DNA from: Acidimicrobiia bacterium | GTDB taxonomy: Bacteria > Actinomycetota > Acidimicrobiia > Acidimicrobiales > Ilumatobacteraceae | Reading direction: 5' to 3' | DNA length: 8,302 nt | Assembly: GCA_030425785.1 (NCBI GenBank) | Contig: JAUHYJ010000141.1 | Coordinates: 1 to 8,302 of the forward strand | In this document: piece by piece, positions 6,413 to 8,302 of the stretch | How positions within the stretch are numbered: the stretch's first letter is position 1 | Layout of the letters: every line of letters starts with the position of its first letter | Notes under the pieces: model-generated | What the model was told of the DNA's origin: nothing | Seen by the model: only the letters and a program-made list of their open reading frames with translations | The model's database searches: none | Made by a program: the position numbers and the translations under genes

Positions 6413-6428
6413 GATCAGATCTGAGATC
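6410..6428. repeat. Short palindrome and direct repeat at the ispE stop
   Basis: TGAGATC occurs at 6410-6416 (including the ispE TGA) and again at 6422-6428. Between and across them lies the perfect 10-bp palindrome TCAGATCTGA (6415-6424). The element sits in the gap between the convergent ispE and bS22 genes and is too AT-rich and short to be a good terminator stem. It may be a protein-binding site or chance. Confidence 0.35.
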
Positions 6429-6466
6429 GCGGGGCGGTTCGTCGGCAGTCGGTCAGATTGCGGTAA

Positions 6467-6559
6467 CTACTTGCGACGCTGGTGGCGCGTGCGGCGAAGC
6501 ATCTTCTTGTGCTTCTTCTTCCGCATGCGCTTGCGGCGCTTCTTGACGAGCGAACCCAT
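6467..6559 (-). CDS. bS22-type mini ribosomal protein (AURKAIP1/COX24-like domain)
   Basis: A 30-residue, extremely basic peptide, MGSLVKKRRKRMRKKKHKKM followed by LRRTRHQRRK, ending at a TAG (6467-6469). It closely resembles the mycobacterial small-subunit protein bS22 as I remember it ([20 protein letters not shown]...), which sits in the 30S subunit and belongs to the COX24/AURKAIP1 domain family. The last three residues of the remembered mycobacterial form (LGK) are missing here. 20 of its 30 residues are Lys or Arg. The ATG at 6559 lies 10 nt after a TAGCGT hexamer with no Shine-Dalgarno site, so the leader would be nearly absent. It is convergent with ispE and divergent from the tRNA-Gln/glmU unit. 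Such genes are easily missed by length cut-offs. The identity is strong by pattern, but no search was run. Confidence 0.88.
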   Translation of the reverse strand: MGSLVKKRRKRMRKKKHKKMLRRTRHQRRK

Positions 6560-6569
6560 AAGGCTCGAC

Positions 6570-6575
6570 ACGCTA
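6570..6575 (-). promoter_or_regulatory. Putative -10 hexamer TAGCGT for bS22
   Basis: On the minus strand TAGCGT is followed by 10 nt (GTCGAGCCTT) and the bS22 ATG at 6559, giving a predicted leader of only a few nucleotides. The 9-mer CGGTAGCGT is identical to the one before metG. Confidence 0.45.
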
Positions 6576-6609
6576 CCGGGCGGTGCACGCCACCGAAACC
6601 CCGCTACCG
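6571..6609. repeat. Two copies of CGCTACCG, 31 bp apart, in the bS22/tRNA intergenic region
   Basis: CGCTACCG occurs at 6571-6578 and 6602-6609, a start-to-start distance of 31 bp, close to three helical turns. Its complement CGGTAGCG also covers the metG -10 region (1537-1544). The left copy contains the putative bS22 -10. The right copy, read on the plus strand, contains TACCGT (6605-6610), a weak candidate -10 for the tRNA-Gln transcript about 46 nt upstream of the mature tRNA. The rest of 6560-6656 holds only a small CGACC/GGTCG inverted repeat (6631-6646). Confidence 0.4.
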
Positions 6610-6656
6610 TGAGCGTCACCAGGTCACCGTCGACCGAGCGAGGTCGTCCACGGCCA

Positions 6657-6727
6657 TCCGGGGTCGTTCAATGGTAGGACAGCGGTTTTTGGTGCCGTTT
6701 ATAGGGGTTCGAGTCCTCTCCCCGGAA
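6657..6727 (+). tRNA. tRNA-Gln (anticodon UUG)
   Basis: The full cloverleaf can be drawn. The acceptor stem TCCGGGG (6657-6663) pairs with CCCCGGA (6720-6726). The D arm is GTTC/GGAC with loop AATGGTA. The anticodon stem GCGGT/GCCGT has G·U pairs at both ends; its loop TTTTGGT places TTG at 6689-6691, which reads CAA. The variable loop is TTAT. The T arm is AGGGG/CCTCT with loop TTCGAGT. The discriminator is A6727 and CCA is not encoded. The first acceptor pair is U-A, the known bacterial feature for tRNA-Gln made by Glu-tRNA-Gln amidotransferase (GatCAB). The glmU ATG begins just 2 nt after the discriminator, so tRNA and glmU are very probably co-transcribed. Confidence 0.95.
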
Positions 6728-6729
6728 CG

Positions 6730-7809
6730 ATGAGTGTCAGCGCGATCGTGCTCGCCGCCGGCGCTGGAACCCGCATGCGGTCCGAGCGCCCCAAACCCCT
6801 CCACCGGATCTGTGGGCGCCCGATGGTGCTCCACGTCGTCCATGCCCTCGAACGGCTCCAGCCGACGCACACCGTGCTCGTCGTCGGCCACGGCGCCGAG
6901 CAGGTCATCGAACGCGTGCGCGCGGATGCGCCGGCGTGGGCCAACGTGACGTTCGCGGAACAGGTCGACCAGAACGGCACCGGCGACGCCGCCGCGATCG
7001 GAATGGCCGGGCTGGCGGGGGATGACTACGACGGTGACGAGACCGTCGTCGTCCTGCCCGGCGACACCCCCTTGCTCGCGAGCGAGACCCTCGACGAGCT
7101 CGTCGCCACCCACGTCGCGAACTCGAACGCCGCGACGGTCCTCACCAGCGTGCTCGACGACCCGACGGGCTACGGACGGATCGTGCGCGGCAAGGACGGC
7201 AGCGTCCAGCGCATCGTCGAGCAGCGCGACGCGACGCCCGACGAGCTCGACATCACGGAGTGGAACACGGGCGTGTTCGCGTTCCGGCGCGACCTGCTCG
7301 GGCCGGCCCTGCGCAACCTGTCGTCCGAGAACGCGCAGGGTGAGCTCTACCTCACCGACGTCATCGGGAACCTCGGCGCGATGGGGCACCGGATCGGCGC
7401 CGTGCAGGCGCCCGCCACCGAGACCCAGGGCGTCAACGACCGCTGGCAACTCGCCCTCGCCGAGCGCGAGCTCCGCAACCGCACCAACCGCCGGTGGCTG
7501 CTGAACGGCGTGACCATGCTCGACCCGCGCCAGACGTTCATCGACGTCACCGTCGAGCTCGGCCGCGACGTCACGATCTACCCGGGCACGATCCTGCAGG
7601 GGTCGACCACGATCGGGAACGGCTGCGACCTCGGGCCGCAGACCCAGCTCGACTCGTGCCAGATCGGCGCACGTTGCGTCGTCCGCCAGACCGTCGCCGT
7701 CGACGCCGTCGTCGGCGACGACGCGGCCGTCGGCCCGTTCGCACATCTGCCGCCCGGCTCCAAGGTCGTTTCCGGGACCACGACCGGGTCGTTCTACACT
7801 GCCACCTGA
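6730..7809 (+). CDS. glmU: GlmU-type UDP-GlcNAc pyrophosphorylase lacking the acetyltransferase region
   Basis: A 359-aa GlmU homologue that forms UDP-GlcNAc from GlcNAc-1-P and UTP for cell-wall synthesis. The N-terminal nucleotidyltransferase domain is intact: L8-AAGAGTRM-16, K22 in RPKPLHRICGRPM, QNGTGDAA, the metal-binding D112 in LPGD, GYGRIVR, EWNTGVFAF and G-V-N236-D237. The left-handed beta-helix begins at NGVTMLDPRQTFID but stops at VGPFAHLPPGSKVVSGTTTGSF. Full-length GlmU (about 450-490 aa) carries roughly 100 further residues, with the catalytic His and acetyl-CoA site. The usual F-A-R-L-R-P-G motif is here F-A-H-L-P-P-G. Only 60 bp separate the stop from prs, so the missing part is not present in another frame. 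GlcN-1-P acetylation must then be done by another protein. The ATG start matches family alignments, is 2 nt after tRNA-Gln and has no Shine-Dalgarno site of its own. prs follows, as in other Actinobacteria. Confidence 0.9.
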   Translation: MSVSAIVLAAGAGTRMRSERPKPLHRICGRPMVLHVVHALERLQPTHTVLVVGHGAEQVIERVRADAPAWANVTFAEQVDQNGTGDAAAIGMAGLAGDDYDGDETVVVLPGDTPLLASETLDELVATHVANSNAATVLTSVLDDPTGYGRIVRGKDGSVQRIVEQRDATPDELDITEWNTGVFAFRRDLLGPALRNLSSENAQGELYLTDVIGNLGAMGHRIGAVQAPATETQGVNDRWQLALAERELRNRTNRRWLLNGVTMLDPRQTFIDVTVELGRDVTIYPGTILQGSTTIGNGCDLGPQTQLDSCQIGARCVVRQTVAVDAVVGDDAAVGPFAHLPPGSKVVSGTTTGSFYTAT

Positions 7810-7854
7810 GATCGGCCGAACGACCGAGTCGCACGGCAGACCACACCGCCGCCC

Positions 7855-7863
7855 GGGGAGGGG
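7855..7863 (+). promoter_or_regulatory. Shine-Dalgarno site of prs
   Basis: GGGGAGGGG lies 6 nt before the ATG at 7870 and is the only strong Shine-Dalgarno sequence before a gene in this window. It decides the prs start. A small CGCCC/GGGCG stem (7850-7854 with 7861-7865) would hold its left part, GGGGAG, in the loop. A TACACT hexamer at 7795-7800, inside the end of glmU, is a weak candidate promoter. Confidence 0.7.
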
Positions 7864-7869
7864 CGCCAC

Positions 7870-8302
7870 ATGGAGAAGGTCACCACCAAGAAGCTCGCCC
7901 TCTACTCGGGGCGGACCCACCCCGACCTGGCGACCGAGGTCGCCACCCACCTGGGTCAGGGCCTCGGCAACCCGAACATCGTCGAGTTCGCGAACGGCGA
8001 GATCCGTCCCCGCTTCACCGAGAGCGTGCGCGGGGCCGACGTGTTCATCATGCAGAGCCACTACGGCGTCGACGGCCGGTCGGTGAACGACTCGATCATG
8101 GAGCAGCTCACCATGATCGATGCGGCGTCGCGTGCATCCGCGAAGCGCATCACCGCCGTCTGCCCGTTCTACGGCTATGCCCGCCAGGATCGCAAGGCCG
8201 AGGGCCGCGAGCCGATCACCGCCCGACTCGTCGCCGACATGTTCAAGGCGGCGGGCGCGAAGCGCATGATCTCGATCGACCTGCACTCGGGTCAGATCCA
8301 GG
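7870..8302 (+). CDS. prs: Ribose-phosphate pyrophosphokinase (PRPP synthetase), 5' part
   Basis: The first 144 codons of PRPP synthetase, which transfers pyrophosphate from ATP to ribose-5-phosphate to make PRPP for purine, pyrimidine, His and Trp synthesis. The frame is open to the window edge. Recognisable blocks are LALYSGRTHPDLATEVA near the N-terminus, VEFANGEIRPRFTESVRGADVFIMQSH, the ATP-binding loop Y103-ARQDRK-109, EPITARLVADMFKAAGA, and the metal/ribose-phosphate segment D137-LHSGQIQ-144, where most homologues read DLHAAQIQ. The ATG at 7870 is set by a strong GGGGAGGGG ribosome-binding site and by the family N-terminus. It lies 60 bp after glmU, a conserved pairing. The rest of the protein (typically about 310-330 aa in total) is beyond the window. 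Confidence 0.96.
   Translation, partial: MEKVTTKKLALYSGRTHPDLATEVATHLGQGLGNPNIVEFANGEIRPRFTESVRGADVFIMQSHYGVDGRSVNDSIMEQLTMIDAASRASAKRITAVCPFYGYARQDRKAEGREPITARLVADMFKAAGAKRMISIDLHSGQIQ

Noticed and set aside
7570..7869. Frameshift splitting glmU, with the missing acetyltransferase in another frame
   Set aside because: Only 60 bp lies between the glmU stop and the prs start, far too little for the missing ~100 residues. No beta-helix hexapeptide pattern is present there.
6616..8286. Long open frame (556 codons) on the minus strand opposite tRNA-Gln, glmU and prs
   Set aside because: The translation is Arg/Gly/Asp/Val-rich with no recognisable domain, and it lies antisense to two clear enzymes and a tRNA. 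This is a typical high-GC shadow frame.
1..8302. CRISPR array, insertion sequence, phage or toxin-antitoxin system
   Set aside because: I saw no spaced repeat array, transposase, terminal inverted repeats, or integrase. The gene order is conserved housekeeping throughout.

Overview
The window is a high-GC, densely packed chromosomal segment made up almost entirely of housekeeping genes. The order metG – tatD – envelope protein – rsmA – ispE, followed by tRNA-Gln – glmU – prs, is the order remembered for Actinobacteria (Mycobacterium tuberculosis has metS-tatD-rpfB-ksgA-ispE, with glmU and prsA nearby). A 30-residue bS22-type ribosomal protein and starts that look leaderless (TANNNT hexamers 7-8 nt upstream) also fit Actinobacteria. 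A deep-branching class such as Acidimicrobiia (Ilumatobacter-like) is my best guess. That placement rests on gene content and style, not on a database match.

Layout. Positions 1-602 hold the 3' end of a DUF2804 gene (+), converging at 6 bp on a double-hotdog acyl-CoA thioesterase (-, 609-1418). A 134-bp divergent intergenic region then separates the thioesterase from a four-gene (+) run: metG (1553-3073), tatD (3078-3833), a membrane-anchored protein with an RlpA/DPBB-like C-terminus (3891-4424) and rsmA (4421-5233, overlapping by 4 nt). Next come a small S4-domain RNA-binding protein (-, 5265 to about 5630) and, divergently, ispE (+, 5654-6412). The two appear to share one overlapping -10 element. 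A bS22 mini-gene (-, 6467-6559) converges on ispE. The last block is tRNA-Gln(UUG) (6657-6727), glmU (6730-7809) starting 2 nt after the tRNA, and the 5' part of prs (7870 to the window end).

Function. The genes cover translation (MetRS, 16S rRNA dimethylation, tRNA-Gln, bS22, S4 protein), isoprenoid precursor synthesis (IspE), UDP-GlcNAc synthesis for the cell wall (GlmU), PRPP synthesis (Prs) and a likely peptidoglycan-associated envelope protein. I see no mobile element, CRISPR array, defence island or biosynthetic cluster.

The most notable points are: (i) GlmU is 359 aa and stops just where the acetyltransferase active site should begin, so it looks like a uridyltransferase only; (ii) the rpfB/yabE position is held by a short DPBB-like protein; (iii) the S4 gene has no canonical start codon for its conserved N-terminus, but has a leaderless-type promoter ending at an ATC, overlapping the ispE promoter on the other strand; (iv) tRNA 3' processing could create a nearly leaderless glmU mRNA.
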